DNA of 64,000 bases, from positions 186,001 through 250,000 of the forward strand of contig NZ_FMYX01000002.1 of the NCBI RefSeq assembly GCF_900102675.1, given 5' to 3'. Under the pieces are notes generated by a model. That model ran no database searches. It had not been told where the DNA came from and saw only the letters and a list, made by a program, of their open reading frames with translations. Shown here one piece after another: positions 7,960 to 18,436 of this stretch (within the stretch, counting starts at the first letter, position 1; the number at the start of each line of letters is the position of its first letter). The stretch comes from Pseudomonas guariconensis. GTDB lineage: Bacteria; Pseudomonadota; Gammaproteobacteria; Pseudomonadales; Pseudomonadaceae. The position numbers were made by a program, and so were the translations under genes.

Positions 7960-9387
7960 ATGCCCGAACGCGCCCCGCTGGACCCCGTCACCGCCCGCTG
8001 GATCCCCTGGGTGGTGGCCATCGCCTTCTTCATGCAGTCCCTGGACGGCACCATCCTCAACACCGCCCTACCGGCCATGGCCCGCTCCCTGGCCGAAGAC
8101 CCGCTGCGCATGCAGGGTGTGATCATCGCCTACATGCTCACAGTGGCCCTGTTGATTCCCGCTTCAGGCTGGATCGCCGACCGCTTCGGCACCAAGCGCA
8201 TTTTCTTCAGCGCCATCCTGCTCTTCAGCCTGGGCTCGCTGCTCTGCGCCATGGCCAACAGCCTCACGTTCCTGATCCTGGCCCGGGTCATCCAGGGCCT
8301 GGGCGGTGCGCTGATGCTGCCAGTCGGGCGGCTGGTGGTGCTGCGCGCCTACCCGCGTTCGGAGCTGGTGCGGATCATGAGCTTCATCACCATCCCCGGC
8401 CTGCTTGGCCCGCTGCTGGGACCGACCCTGGGCGGCTGGCTGGTGGAGATCCTCACCTGGCACTGGATCTTTTTGCTCAATCTGCCCGTCGGTGCACTGG
8501 GCTGCTATGCGGTATGGAAGTTCATCCCTGATCTGCGCGGCGCCGAGCGCACTACCTTCGACGGCCCGGGGTTCATCCTGTTCGGCGCCGCGATGGTACT
8601 GATCACCATTGCCATGGAAGGCTTGGGTGAGCTGCACCTGCCGCACTTGCGGGTGATGTTGCTGCTGTTCGCCGGCATGGCCTGCCTGGCCGCCTATTGG
8701 CTGCGCGCCGGGCGCGATCCGCAGCCGCTGTTCTCGCCGGGCCTGTTCCGGGTGCGCACCTTCGCCATCGGCATCCTCGGCAACCTCTTCGCCCGCCTGG
8801 GCAGCGGCGCTCTGCCGTTTCTGGTGCCGTTGCTACTGCAGGTGGCGCTGGGCTATTCGCCCGCCGAGGCCGGCATGAGCATGATCCCTCTGGCCGCCGC
8901 GGCGATGCTCGCCAAGTCCATCGCACGGCCGCTGATCGAACGCTTCGGCTATCGCATCATCCTCACCGGCAATACCCTGTTGCTTGGCCTGCTGCTGGCC
9001 AGTCTGGGACTGGTGGACGCAGACACGCCGTATGCCCTGCTGCTGGCGCAACTGGCCCTGCTCGGCGCCGTGAACTCCATGCAGTTCACCGCCATGAACA
9101 CCGTGACCCTGATCGACCTGGACGACGCCAGCGCCAGCAGCGGCAACAGCCTGTTGTCGGTGGTCGCGCAGCTGTCCTTGAGCCTGGGGGTGGCCTGTGC
9201 CGGCGCCTTGCTTGGCGGCTTTACCGCCGCTGGCAGCGCAGAGGGGGTGGAAAGCACCCTGGGCGCCTTCCAGCTGACCTTCTTGACCATCGGCTTGATG
9301 GCCATGCTGGCCGCAGCGATCTTCCTGCAGTTGTCGCCGACAGACGGAAGGCGTGCCCGTCGTCAGGAAGCGCACATGGAGTCGTAG
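7960..9387 (+). CDS. mdtD: MdtD-like multidrug efflux MFS transporter (DHA2 family)
   Basis: 475 aa, close to E. coli MdtD. The N-terminus has the DHA2 signature of the first helix (FFMQSLDGTILNTALPAMAR) and the MFS loop motif GWIADRFGTKRIFF. The GPLLGPTLGGWLVE segment matches antiporter motif C. About 14 hydrophobic segments span the chain. Members export drugs or metabolites against protons across the inner membrane. A GAGG site precedes the ATG. In E. coli mdtD sits with mdtABC; here no RND genes accompany it, so it acts alone and its substrate is unknown. Confidence 0.85.
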   Translation: MPERAPLDPVTARWIPWVVAIAFFMQSLDGTILNTALPAMARSLAEDPLRMQGVIIAYMLTVALLIPASGWIADRFGTKRIFFSAILLFSLGSLLCAMANSLTFLILARVIQGLGGALMLPVGRLVVLRAYPRSELVRIMSFITIPGLLGPLLGPTLGGWLVEILTWHWIFLLNLPVGALGCYAVWKFIPDLRGAERTTFDGPGFILFGAAMVLITIAMEGLGELHLPHLRVMLLLFAGMACLAAYWLRAGRDPQPLFSPGLFRVRTFAIGILGNLFARLGSGALPFLVPLLLQVALGYSPAEAGMSMIPLAAAAMLAKSIARPLIERFGYRIILTGNTLLLGLLLASLGLVDADTPYALLLAQLALLGAVNSMQFTAMNTVTLIDLDDASASSGNSLLSVVAQLSLSLGVACAGALLGGFTAAGSAEGVESTLGAFQLTFLTIGLMAMLAAAIFLQLSPTDGRRARRQEAHMES

Positions 9388-9451
9388 GGCGAATGGCCAC
9401 GAGGCTGGTAGACTGTGCGGCATTTTTCGCTTCGCAACGCAGGCCCGCCTC

Positions 9452-10837
<1,386 letters not shown>

Positions 10838-10852
10838 AGATCTGCACGACTC

Positions 10853-10922
10853 TGTGGAAGCGGGTTTACCCGCGAAGGCGGCAGTGAGTCCACCATCGCA
10901 TTGCGGGTAAACCCGCTTCCAC
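10853..10922. repeat. REP inverted pair
   Basis: Two copies of the P. putida REP palindrome face each other: TGTGGAAGCGGGTTTACCCG from 10853 and its inverse ending at 10922. Each copy holds an internal GCGGGTTTACCCGC palindrome. They sit between dbpA and the next gene and could act as a transcript-end hairpin. Confidence 0.88.
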
Positions 10923-10958
10923 GGGGGCCAGTGTGTCATTTCAGAAAAGGTTTACACC

Positions 10959-12140
10959 GTGCATTCCACCGACGTGATCATCATCGGCGCCGGCGCCGCC
11001 GGCCTGATGTGCGCCCAGCTCACCGCCCGCCGAGGACGCCGGGTGCTGGTGCTCGACCACGCCAACAAGCCGGGCAAGAAGATCCTCATGTCCGGGGGCG
11101 GTCGCTGCAACTTCACCAACATGTACACCGAGCCCGCCAACTTCCTCTCGCAGAACACGCACTTCTGCAAGTCGGCCCTGGCCCGCTATACCCAGTGGGA
11201 TTTCATCGAACTGGTGTGCAAGCACGGCGTGCCTTACCACGAGAAGAAACTTGGCCAGCTGTTCTGCGACAACAAGTCCAGCGACATCCTCGACATGTTG
11301 CTCGCCGAATGCGACGAGGCCGGGGCCCAGATACGCCTGCAGACCAGCATCGAGCAGATCGAGAAGACCGCCGAAGGCTATTGTCTGCAAACCTCCGCCG
11401 GCCCGTTCGCCTGCCAGTCCCTGGTGATCGCCACCGGCGGCCTGTCGATCCCGACCCTGGGCGCTACCGGCTTTGGCTACCAGGTCGCCCGTCAGTTCGG
11501 CCATACCCTGCTGCCGACCCGCGCGGGTCTGGTGCCCTTCACCATCACCGAGCCTCAACTCAAGGCCCTGTGCACCGAGCTCTCCGGCACCGCACTGGAC
11601 TGCGTCGCCAGTTGCAACGGCACCAGTTTCCGGGAAAACCTGTTGTTCACCCACCGCGGCCTGAGTGGCCCGGCGATCCTGCAGATTTCCTCGTTCTGGG
11701 AGGCGGGCGATACCGTGGAGATCAACCTGTTGCCCGATCGAGACGCCCTCAGTTGGCTGCAACAGCAGCAGGCCGAACGCCCCAACAGCGAGCTGAAGAC
11801 GCTGCTGGGCGAGGTTTTCACCCGCAAGCTGGCCAATCTGCTGGCCGAGCAATGGTTCGTGTCCAAGCCGATGAAGCAGTACACCCCGGCCGAACTGGCC
11901 CAGGTGGCGGATAAGCTGTCGGCCTGGCAACTGGTGCCGGCCGGTACCGAAGGCTATCGCACCGCGGAGGTGACCCTCGGCGGCGTCGATACCCGCGAGG
12001 TGTCTTCAAAGACCATGGAATCCCTGAAGAGTCCTGGGCTGTACTTCATCGGCGAAGTGCTCGATGTCACGGGCCACCTGGGCGGGTTCAATTTCCAGTG
12101 GGCATGGGCCTCGGCCAACGCTGCAGCGCAGTTCGTGTAG
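10959..12140 (+). CDS. YhiN/HI0933-family FAD-dependent oxidoreductase
   Basis: 393 aa with a GTG start preceded by AAAAGG. The Rossmann FAD motif VIIIGAGAAGLMCAQL is at the N-terminus. The family hallmark NKPGKKILMSGGGRCNFTN follows at about residue 38, then TGGLSIPTLGATGFGY. The C-terminal GGFNFQWAWASANAAA closes the FAD site. Members are soluble flavoproteins (COG2081) of uncertain reaction; some reduce aromatic or tRNA-related substrates. It is a single gene flanked by REP elements and the YccS-type gene, so the context does not narrow the role. Confidence 0.9.
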   Translation: MHSTDVIIIGAGAAGLMCAQLTARRGRRVLVLDHANKPGKKILMSGGGRCNFTNMYTEPANFLSQNTHFCKSALARYTQWDFIELVCKHGVPYHEKKLGQLFCDNKSSDILDMLLAECDEAGAQIRLQTSIEQIEKTAEGYCLQTSAGPFACQSLVIATGGLSIPTLGATGFGYQVARQFGHTLLPTRAGLVPFTITEPQLKALCTELSGTALDCVASCNGTSFRENLLFTHRGLSGPAILQISSFWEAGDTVEINLLPDRDALSWLQQQQAERPNSELKTLLGEVFTRKLANLLAEQWFVSKPMKQYTPAELAQVADKLSAWQLVPAGTEGYRTAEVTLGGVDTREVSSKTMESLKSPGLYFIGEVLDVTGHLGGFNFQWAWASANAAAQFV

Positions 12141-12269
12141 AGTAGAATCCTTTCAGCAGCACGGAACGCTTCTTGCTGGTCTGTGCTGAGGTGCCGATTT
12201 TCTGGGGCTGCTGCGCGGCCCACTATGAATGGCGCCAAGGTATTCATTCGATCACTGCCCAGGGCCATC

Positions 12270-14453
12270 ATGTCATCGAGCTCGTTCCGCCATTCATTGC
12301 GTCGTTTGTGGGGCCAAGACAAGTTCAGCTACAGCATCAGGGTAACGATCGCACTCACCGGCAGCCTGGCGCTTTGCTGGTACCAGGACGAAATGGCGCT
12401 GTTGATCCCGCTGTTCCTCGGCATTATCGCCAGCGCCCTGGCCGAGACCGACGACGGCTGGCAAGGCCGCCTGAGCGCCCTGGCCGTTACCTTGGTGTGT
12501 TTCGCCATCGCCGCCTTGTCGGTGGAGCTGCTGTTCCCCTACCCCTGGATCTTCGCTGGCGCACTGGCCCTGGCAGCCTTCGCCCTGACCATGCTCGGTG
12601 CCTTGGGCGAACGCTACGGCGCCATCGCCTCGGCGACGTTGATCCTCTCGGTGTACACCATGATCGGCGTGGACCAGCGCGGCGGGCAGGTCAGCGATTT
12701 CTGGCACGAACCGTTGCTGCTGGTGGCCGGTGCGGCGTGGTATGGGCTGCTCTCGGTCCTGTGGCAGGCGCTGTTCTCCAACCAGCCGGTGCAGCAGAGC
12801 CTGGCAAAGTTGTTCATGGAGCTTGGCCGCTACCTCAAGCTCAAGGCCAACCTGTTCGAGCCGATCCGCAACCTGGACCTGGAAGCCCGCCGCCTGGAAC
12901 TGGCCCAGCAAAATGGCAAAGTAGTGGCGGCGCTGAACGCAGCCAAGGAAATCATCCTGCACCGGGTTGGCAACAGCCAGCCGAACGCCAAGGTCAGCCG
13001 TTATTTGAAGCTGTACTTTCTGGCTCAGGACATCCATGAGCGGGTCAGTGCCTCGCACTATCCCTACAACGCACTGGCCGAAGCGTTCTTCCACAGCGAT
13101 GTGATGTTCCGCTGCCAGCGCCTGCTGCGCCAGCAAGGCTCGGCCTGCCAGCAACTGTCCCACTCGATCCGCCTGCGCCAGCCGTTCGTCTACGGCGGCG
13201 GGTTCGCCGAAGCGCTGGAAGACCTCAACGCCTCCCTGGAACACTTGCGCCAGCAAAGCAATCCAGCCTGGCGCGGCCTGTTGCGCTCTTTGCGGGCGCT
13301 GGCCGGCAACCTGGCGACCCTGGACCGCCTGCTGGGCGCCGCCAGCAACCCCGACAGTCTGGCCGATGCCAGCGACAGCAGCCTGCTCGACCGCTCGCCA
13401 CGCAACCTCAAGGATGTCTGGAGCCGCCTGCGCACGCAGCTGACGCCCACTTCGCTGTTGTTCCGCCATGCCCTGCGCCTGTCCCTGGCGCTGTCGGTGG
13501 GCTACGGCATGGTGCACCTGATCCACCCGACCCAAGGCTACTGGATCATCCTGACTACCCTGTTCGTCTGCCAGCCCAACTATGGTGCGACCCGCCGCAA
13601 GCTGGTGCAGCGCGTAGTGGGCACGGCTGTCGGCCTCACGGTGGGCTGGGCGCTGTTCGACCTGTTCCCCAGCCCGGTCATCCAGTCGATGTTCGCGGTG
13701 GTCGCCGGGGTGGTGTTCTTCGTCAACCGAACCACCCGCTATACCTTGGCCACGGCGGCGATCACCCTGATGGTACTGTTCTGCTTCAACCAGATCGGCG
13801 ATGGCTACGGCCTGTTCCTGCCACGCCTGTTCGATACCCTCGTGGGCAGCCTGATTGCCATCCTGGCGGTGTTCCTGTTCCTGCCGGACTGGCAGGGACG
13901 GCGCCTGAACAAAGTGCTGGCCAATACGCTGACCTGCGCCAGTGCCTACCTGCGCCAGATCATGCAGCAATATGCCCATGGCAAGCGCGACGACCTGGCC
14001 TATCGCCTGGCCCGGCGCAACGCCCACAACGCCGATGCGGCACTGTCGACCACACTGGCCAACATGCTCATGGAGCCTGGGCACTTCCGTAAGGAAGCCG
14101 ATGTGGGCTTCCGCTTCCTGGTGCTCTCGCACACCCTGCTCAGCTACCTCTCCGGGCTCGGTGCACACCGCGACACGGCGCTGCCGCCGGAGGTTCACGA
14201 GCAGTTGATCGATGGCGCCGGCCAGAGCCTGGCCAACAGCCTCGATGAGATCGCCAATGGACTGGCCGCCCGCCTGCCCGTGGCCATCCACAGCGATGCC
14301 GAGGAAGCCCTGGCCGGCGCCTTGGAACAGATGCCCGAAGAGTTGGACGAACATCAGCGTCTGGTGCAAACCCAACTGGCGCTGATCTGCCGCCAACTCG
14401 GGCCGCTGCGTACCCTGGCGGCGCACCTGATCAAGGAAAGCCCAACGGGCTGA
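12270..14453 (+). CDS. yccS: YccS-family integral membrane transporter (FUSC-type)
   Basis: 727 aa from the ATG at 12270; an in-frame ATG at 12225 is possible. The layout is typical of YccS/YhfK proteins: an N-terminal block of about six hydrophobic segments, a soluble middle region of about 200 residues (EARRLELAQQNGKVVAALNA), a second membrane block (LFRHALRLSLALSVGYGMVH, GYWIILTTLFVCQPNYGATR) and a soluble C-terminus. The family resembles aromatic-acid exporters (AaeB, FUSC). The transported substrate is unknown. It stands alone and converges on the solute-binding protein gene that ends at 14501. Confidence 0.85.
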   Translation: MSSSSFRHSLRRLWGQDKFSYSIRVTIALTGSLALCWYQDEMALLIPLFLGIIASALAETDDGWQGRLSALAVTLVCFAIAALSVELLFPYPWIFAGALALAAFALTMLGALGERYGAIASATLILSVYTMIGVDQRGGQVSDFWHEPLLLVAGAAWYGLLSVLWQALFSNQPVQQSLAKLFMELGRYLKLKANLFEPIRNLDLEARRLELAQQNGKVVAALNAAKEIILHRVGNSQPNAKVSRYLKLYFLAQDIHERVSASHYPYNALAEAFFHSDVMFRCQRLLRQQGSACQQLSHSIRLRQPFVYGGGFAEALEDLNASLEHLRQQSNPAWRGLLRSLRALAGNLATLDRLLGAASNPDSLADASDSSLLDRSPRNLKDVWSRLRTQLTPTSLLFRHALRLSLALSVGYGMVHLIHPTQGYWIILTTLFVCQPNYGATRRKLVQRVVGTAVGLTVGWALFDLFPSPVIQSMFAVVAGVVFFVNRTTRYTLATAAITLMVLFCFNQIGDGYGLFLPRLFDTLVGSLIAILAVFLFLPDWQGRRLNKVLANTLTCASAYLRQIMQQYAHGKRDDLAYRLARRNAHNADAALSTTLANMLMEPGHFRKEADVGFRFLVLSHTLLSYLSGLGAHRDTALPPEVHEQLIDGAGQSLANSLDEIANGLAARLPVAIHSDAEEALAGALEQMPEELDEHQRLVQTQLALICRQLGPLRTLAAHLIKESPTG

Positions 14454-14500
14454 CGCTCCCAGGCCAACCCGCTCTTGAAGCCAGAGGGCGCTGAGGCGGA

Positions 14501-15238
14501 TCAGAACCCGTGTTGGCGCAACAGACGGGCATAGCTGCCATCGGCCTTCATCGCGGCGATGGCGCGGTCGAAGCGCTCGATGATCTGCTGATGATGGGGG
14601 TGCTTGAGGCTGACGAGGATGTGCAGGTTGTTTTCGCCCAACGCGGGCTCTACGAAGGTCACGGCCTCACGCACCTCCTTCGGCTCGCGTTGCAGGCTGT
14701 AGCGCGCGACGAATTCGTCCTCCACCGTCAGGTCGACCCTGCCCGCCGCCAGCATGCGCACCGCCGAGGAGAAGTTGCGCACCGCCACCTTGTGCAAACG
14801 GGCGTCGGCGTCGAATTCCGGGGAATAGGCGTAATCGCGTACCACGGCAATGGAATAGTCGTAGAGGTCGGCCAGCTGACGGTAGCTCAAAGGCGTATCT
14901 TGCGGCCTGAGCAGGCGGATGCGGTTGACCAGGTAGGGTTTGGAAAATGCGCCCAGACGCGTGCGCGAGTCGTTGTACCAGGTGTTGACCAAGATGTCGT
15001 AGCGGCCTTCGCCGATACCCATCAAGGCCCTGGCCCAGGGCACCTGCTCGACATTGCTGGTGTAGCCAGCACGGGTCAGTGCCGCGGTGACGATGTTGGT
15101 GGCCAGGCCGCCGCCGGGCAAGTCGCTGTCTGTGAACGGCGGCCAACTGTCGGCCACAAGACGCAACTTCTCGGCCGCCACGGCGGGAGTGACCAGCACG
15201 ATCAACAGTAAACCAAGCGCGCAAAGCAATGGCCGCAT
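14501..15238 (-). CDS. Periplasmic solute-binding protein, amino-acid type (SBP_bac_3)
   Basis: 245 aa. A signal peptide (MRPLLCALGLLLIVLVTPAV, cleavage near AVAAEK) is followed by the type-3 binding fold: LRLVADSWPPFTD at the start, GIGEGRYDILVNTWY, and FSKPYLVNRIRLLR at the hinge. No ABC permease or ATPase gene adjoins it, so it is an orphan. It could feed a remote transporter or serve a sensory role. The ligand cannot be read from the sequence. A related protein of similar size is encoded at 37356. Confidence 0.82.
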   Translation of the reverse strand: MRPLLCALGLLLIVLVTPAVAAEKLRLVADSWPPFTDSDLPGGGLATNIVTAALTRAGYTSNVEQVPWARALMGIGEGRYDILVNTWYNDSRTRLGAFSKPYLVNRIRLLRPQDTPLSYRQLADLYDYSIAVVRDYAYSPEFDADARLHKVAVRNFSSAVRMLAAGRVDLTVEDEFVARYSLQREPKEVREAVTFVEPALGENNLHILVSLKHPHHQQIIERFDRAIAAMKADGSYARLLRQHGF

Positions 15239-15462
15239 GCTCGAGTCCTTTCGCAGGTGGGTGATCCACTCTGATGGTGGCGATCCGCACTACTACAGGA
15301 TGGGCAGATTACACAAAGCCCTCTCGGACGGCAGCCGACAAATGATATCAAATAGCCTCTATTTTGGCCGAATGCAGTTGAAGCCGTTTTTGGGCAATGT
15401 CTGACTCGTCGCCAGCGCCGGGATTTGCGATGATCGACCGCCCCTTCAAAGAGTTCATACCC

Positions 15463-15915
15463 ATGTCCATCGAGTGGATCTGCAAGCACCATACCGACCT
15501 TGGCAAGGAGCAACTCTATGCCATCCTGCAGTTGCGCACTGAAGTCTTCGTGGTGGAGCAGCAATGCGCCTACCAGGAGGTCGACGGCCAGGACCTTTGC
15601 GCAGATACGCTGCACTTGATGGGTTGGGAACAAGACCGCTTGGTGGCCTACCTGCGCCTGCTCGACCCCCAATCCCAAGGCGGCGACGTGGTCATTGGCC
15701 GGGTGGTAACCGCCCCCGCCGCGCGCGGTGGCGGCCTGGGCCATCAGCTGTTGCTCAAGGGGCTGGAGTGCGCCGAGCACTGCTGGCCTGGGACACCGAT
15801 CTACCTGTCGGCCCAGGCACATCTGCAGGCCTACTATGCGCGGCATGGATTCGAGGTGGCGGGAGAGCAGTACCTGGAGGATGGCATTGCGCATATCGGT
15901 ATGCGCAAGGCTTGA
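15463..15915 (+). CDS. elaA: ElaA-family GNAT acetyltransferase
   Basis: 150 aa from the ATG at 15463; E. coli ElaA has 153. The ElaA hallmark LYAILQLRTEVFVVEQQCAY is at residues 18-37. The acetyl-CoA loop reads VIGRVVTAPAARGGGLGHQL, where the Q/RxxGxG/A motif is RGGGLG. The C-terminus has YYARHGFEVAGEQYLEDGI. It is a soluble N-acetyltransferase of unknown substrate. Longer starts at 15397 and 15430 extend beyond the family's N-terminus. It is followed by a convergent gene ending at 15950. Confidence 0.88.
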   Translation: MSIEWICKHHTDLGKEQLYAILQLRTEVFVVEQQCAYQEVDGQDLCADTLHLMGWEQDRLVAYLRLLDPQSQGGDVVIGRVVTAPAARGGGLGHQLLLKGLECAEHCWPGTPIYLSAQAHLQAYYARHGFEVAGEQYLEDGIAHIGMRKA

Positions 15916-15949
15916 GGCGAGAGGGCATCGAGCGGCTGGGGCGCTCAGG

Positions 15950-16246
15950 TCATGGATACCCCAGCACGTCCCTGATCTTGCGCAGGTGCTGGATGATCCA
16001 CTGCTTGTCGATGGCACCCCAATCGTGGATGCGGTAGTGCCCGGCGTGATTACGCGCCCCGGCCTGCTGCTCGAATTCACAAACGATATCCAGGTCGGCC
16101 AGTGCGGCGATGGTGTCCTGTGCGGTGCGACGAGGCATGCCGGTAGCCTCCATCAGCGCCGGAACACTGGTTGCGGTCTGGCTGTCGATCAACCAGGCCA
16201 CATAGAGACGCCGGTAGAAACTGCTCTTGGTCTTGCTCACATCCAT
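15950..16246 (-). CDS. Small winged-helix DNA-binding protein
   Basis: 98 aa. The segment TATSVPALMEATGMPRRTAQ then DTIAALADLDIVCEFEQQAG reads as a winged helix-turn-helix with a MarR/IclR-like recognition helix (GMPRRTAQDTIAAL), followed by a wing and a short C-terminal helix. The start codon is 12 nt downstream of the YgjP-type metallopeptidase stop, so the two genes form an operon. A regulator paired with a peptidase is suggestive, but no target is visible. The exact family is not recognised. Confidence 0.72.
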   Translation of the reverse strand: MDVSKTKSSFYRRLYVAWLIDSQTATSVPALMEATGMPRRTAQDTIAALADLDIVCEFEQQAGARNHAGHYRIHDWGAIDKQWIIQHLRKIRDVLGYP

Positions 16247-16258
16247 GCTGCTCGATCC

Positions 16259-16759
16259 TCAGGTGGTGCCCGGCAGTTCCTGGTAGGTCAGGTAGACGCG
16301 CAGGTCGAATTCCAATTGATGATAGTCCGGCTCCATGTGCTGACAGAGCTGGTAGAACGCCTTGTTGTGGTCCCGCTCGCGCAGGTGCGCCAACTCGTGC
16401 ACCACGATCATGCGTAGAAACTGGGGCGCCGCGTCCTTGAACAGCGAGGCGATGCGGATTTCCTTCTTGGCCTTGAGTTTGCCGCCCTGCACACGGGAGA
16501 CAGCAGTGTTCAGGCCCAGGGCGCGATGGGTCAGATCCAGGCGGTTGTCGAACAGCACCTTGTCCAGATTCGGCGCACTGCGCAGGTATTGCTGTTTCAA
16601 GTCCTGGGCATAGCTGTACAGCGCTTTGTCGCTCTGTACGTCGTGTCGATCCGGGTAGCGCTGGCGCAGGTAATCGCCCAGGCGATCGGAGGCGATCATC
16701 TGGCGGACCTGCTCTTGCAGGTGAGGCGGGTAGGCTTGCAGGTAGCGTAATGCGGTCAT
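16259..16759 (-). CDS. YgjP-like metal-dependent hydrolase (M48-type fold)
   Basis: 166 aa. The zinc motif HELAHLRERDH (HExxH plus a downstream His) lies at about residues 120-130, followed by NKAFYQLCQHMEPDYHQLEF, the pattern of the YgjP/SprT-like domain (COG1451). E. coli YgjP has been reported as a nucleotide pyrophosphatase; peptidase activity is the older annotation. There is no signal peptide, so it is cytosolic. It leads an operon with the winged-helix gene at 15950. Confidence 0.82.
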   Translation of the reverse strand: MTALRYLQAYPPHLQEQVRQMIASDRLGDYLRQRYPDRHDVQSDKALYSYAQDLKQQYLRSAPNLDKVLFDNRLDLTHRALGLNTAVSRVQGGKLKAKKEIRIASLFKDAAPQFLRMIVVHELAHLRERDHNKAFYQLCQHMEPDYHQLEFDLRVYLTYQELPGTT

Positions 16760-16810
16760 TGCACGACGTTCAGCGAGAAGAACCGCGAGTGTATCCGATC
16801 CGCATCCAAT

Positions 16811-16856
16811 ATGAACGAGGGGCCGTTTCGCCAGCGCGAAACGGCCCCTCGTTCAT
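16811..16856 (-). terminator. Perfect 21-bp hairpin downstream of fba
   Basis: Left arm 16811-16831 and right arm 16836-16856 are exact inverse complements (21 bp) around the tetraloop CAGC. Its right end is 8 nt from the fba stop. No T-run follows on the fba strand, so it may be a Rho-assisted or processing hairpin that protects the fba 3' end rather than a classic intrinsic terminator. Confidence 0.7.
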
Positions 16857-16863
16857 GGCAGGA

Positions 16864-17928
16864 TCAGTTGACCTTGGCGGCCAGCTCACCTTTGGCGTAA
16901 CGCTGGAACATGCCCTCCAGGGAGATCGGCTTGATCTTGGAGGCGTTGCCGGCGGTACCGAAGGCTTCGTAACGGGCGATGCAGACATCACGCATGGCCT
17001 TCACGGTCTCGGCGAAGAACTTGCGTGGGTCGAACTCGCTCGGGTGCTGGGCCATGTAGCGACGGATGGCACCCGTGGAGGCCAGGCGCAGGTCGGTATC
17101 GATGTTGACCTTACGCACGCCGTACTTGATGCCTTCGACGATTTCTTCGACCGGCACGCCGTAGGTTTCCTTGATATCACCGCCGTATTCGTTGATGACC
17201 TTCAGCCATTCCTGGGGCACCGAGGAAGAACCGTGCATGACCAGGTGGGTGTTGGGAATGCGCTTGTGGATTTCCTTGATCCGGTCGATGGCCAGGATGT
17301 CACCGGTTGGCGGCTTGGTGAACTTGTAGGCGCCGTGGCTGGTGCCGATGGCGATGGCCAGGGCGTCGACCTGGGTCTTCTTGACGAAGTCGGCGGCTTC
17401 TTCCGGGTCGGTCAGCATCTGGCTGTGATCCAGAGTGCCTTCGGCGCCGATACCATCTTCTTCACCGGCTTGGCCGGTTTCCAGGCTGCCCAGGCAACCC
17501 AGTTCGCCTTCGACGGACACGCCGCAGGCGTGGGCGAATGCCACGGTCTGCTGAGTGACGCGAACGTTGTACTCGTAGTCGGACGGGGTCTTGCCGTCTT
17601 CCTTGAGCGAGCCGTCCATCATCACCGAGCTGAAGCCCAGCTGGATGGAACGCTGGCAGACGTCAGGGCTGGTGCCGTGATCCTGGTGCATGCACACCGG
17701 GATGTGCGGGAACTCTTCGATCGCCGCCAGGATCAGGTGACGCAGGAACGGGGCACCAGCGTACTTGCGGGCGCCGGCCGAGGCCTGGACGATGACCGGG
17801 GAGTCGGTGGCATCCGCAGCTTCCATGATGGCGCGCATCTGCTCGAGGTTGTTGACGTTGAAAGCCGGAACGCCGTAGCCGAACTCGGCGGCGTGGTCCA
17901 GCATCTGGCGCATGCTAATGAGTGCCAT
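16864..17928 (-). CDS. fba: Class II fructose-1,6-bisphosphate aldolase
   Basis: 354 aa from the ATG at 17928, which has GGGAGAG 7 nt upstream; the longer frame adds residues not in the family. It cleaves fructose-1,6-bisphosphate to dihydroxyacetone phosphate and glyceraldehyde-3-phosphate. In pseudomonads, which lack phosphofructokinase, it works mainly in the gluconeogenic direction. Metal-site residues are in [13 protein letters not shown] and [21 protein letters not shown] and NIDTDLRLA are class II/CbbA-type signatures. It is the last gene of the tkt-epd-pgk cluster, separated from pgk by two small lipoprotein genes. Confidence 0.97.
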   Translation of the reverse strand: MALISMRQMLDHAAEFGYGVPAFNVNNLEQMRAIMEAADATDSPVIVQASAGARKYAGAPFLRHLILAAIEEFPHIPVCMHQDHGTSPDVCQRSIQLGFSSVMMDGSLKEDGKTPSDYEYNVRVTQQTVAFAHACGVSVEGELGCLGSLETGQAGEEDGIGAEGTLDHSQMLTDPEEAADFVKKTQVDALAIAIGTSHGAYKFTKPPTGDILAIDRIKEIHKRIPNTHLVMHGSSSVPQEWLKVINEYGGDIKETYGVPVEEIVEGIKYGVRKVNIDTDLRLASTGAIRRYMAQHPSEFDPRKFFAETVKAMRDVCIARYEAFGTAGNASKIKPISLEGMFQRYAKGELAAKVN

Positions 17929-18027
17929 TGTGTATCTCTCTCCCGACAAGCGTCGTTGTTTCGTGCAAGCCTGCCGCAGGGGCGGTTGCTGTTCAAGTAG
18001 TGTGGGCCACCGTCGCGGCCCGGCCAG

Positions 18028-18357
18028 TCACGGTGCCTTGCAGCCCCGCCCAATCAGATCGTTGGTCGCCACCCAATACACCAGGCCTTCGTCGCCCTTG
18101 GTGTGGAAGGCAAGTACCCCGTCGCTGTACAGCGCGCCCGAGGCGCCCGGCTCGGACTTGAGCCGGTAGACCTGGTCGCCGCCGCCTAGGCGTACGTCGA
18201 CCGCATCCTGGCTCGCATCGGCGAATCGCCAGAGCACTTCGGCCTGGCTGTCGCAGACCCAGCGGGTCCAGTTGTCCGCCGAAGCGGATGGGGCCGGTTG
18301 CAGCAGCGAGCATCCTGCCAGGGTCGCCAGGGCCAATGCGGCCAGAAGCGCTTTCAT
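18028..18357 (-). CDS. mliC: MliC-family lipoprotein (C-type lysozyme inhibitor domain)
   Basis: 109 aa from the ATG at 18357. The N-terminus is a lipoprotein signal (ALALATLAGCSLLQ; lipobox LAGC). The mature part has the MliC/COG3895 pattern: WVCDSQAEVLWRFAD, then VDVRLGGGDQVYRLKSEPGA and YSDGVLAFHTKGDE. Family members sit in the periplasm, usually outer-membrane anchored, and inhibit host c-type lysozyme. It lies between pgk and fba on the same strand, an odd place for an envelope gene. Confidence 0.85.
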   Translation of the reverse strand: MKALLAALALATLAGCSLLQPAPSASADNWTRWVCDSQAEVLWRFADASQDAVDVRLGGGDQVYRLKSEPGASGALYSDGVLAFHTKGDEGLVYWVATNDLIGRGCKAP

Positions 18358-18436
18358 CCAAAAACCTCGTCGTGGATCCGCTACGCGGCCCCTAATCCAA
18401 GACCACAAAACCCAACCTTGGTTGCCTGGCGCCCGA

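Noticed and set aside
12294..14426. 710-codon open frame antisense to the YccS-type gene
   Set aside because: Gln/Ala/His-rich translation with no domain, exactly opposite a well-recognised membrane protein.
15345..15354. TGATATCAAA near the solute-binding gene as a second SahR-type site
   Set aside because: Only one half resembles the palindrome at 23255-23276; the other half does not match and the neighbouring genes are unrelated to methyl metabolism.
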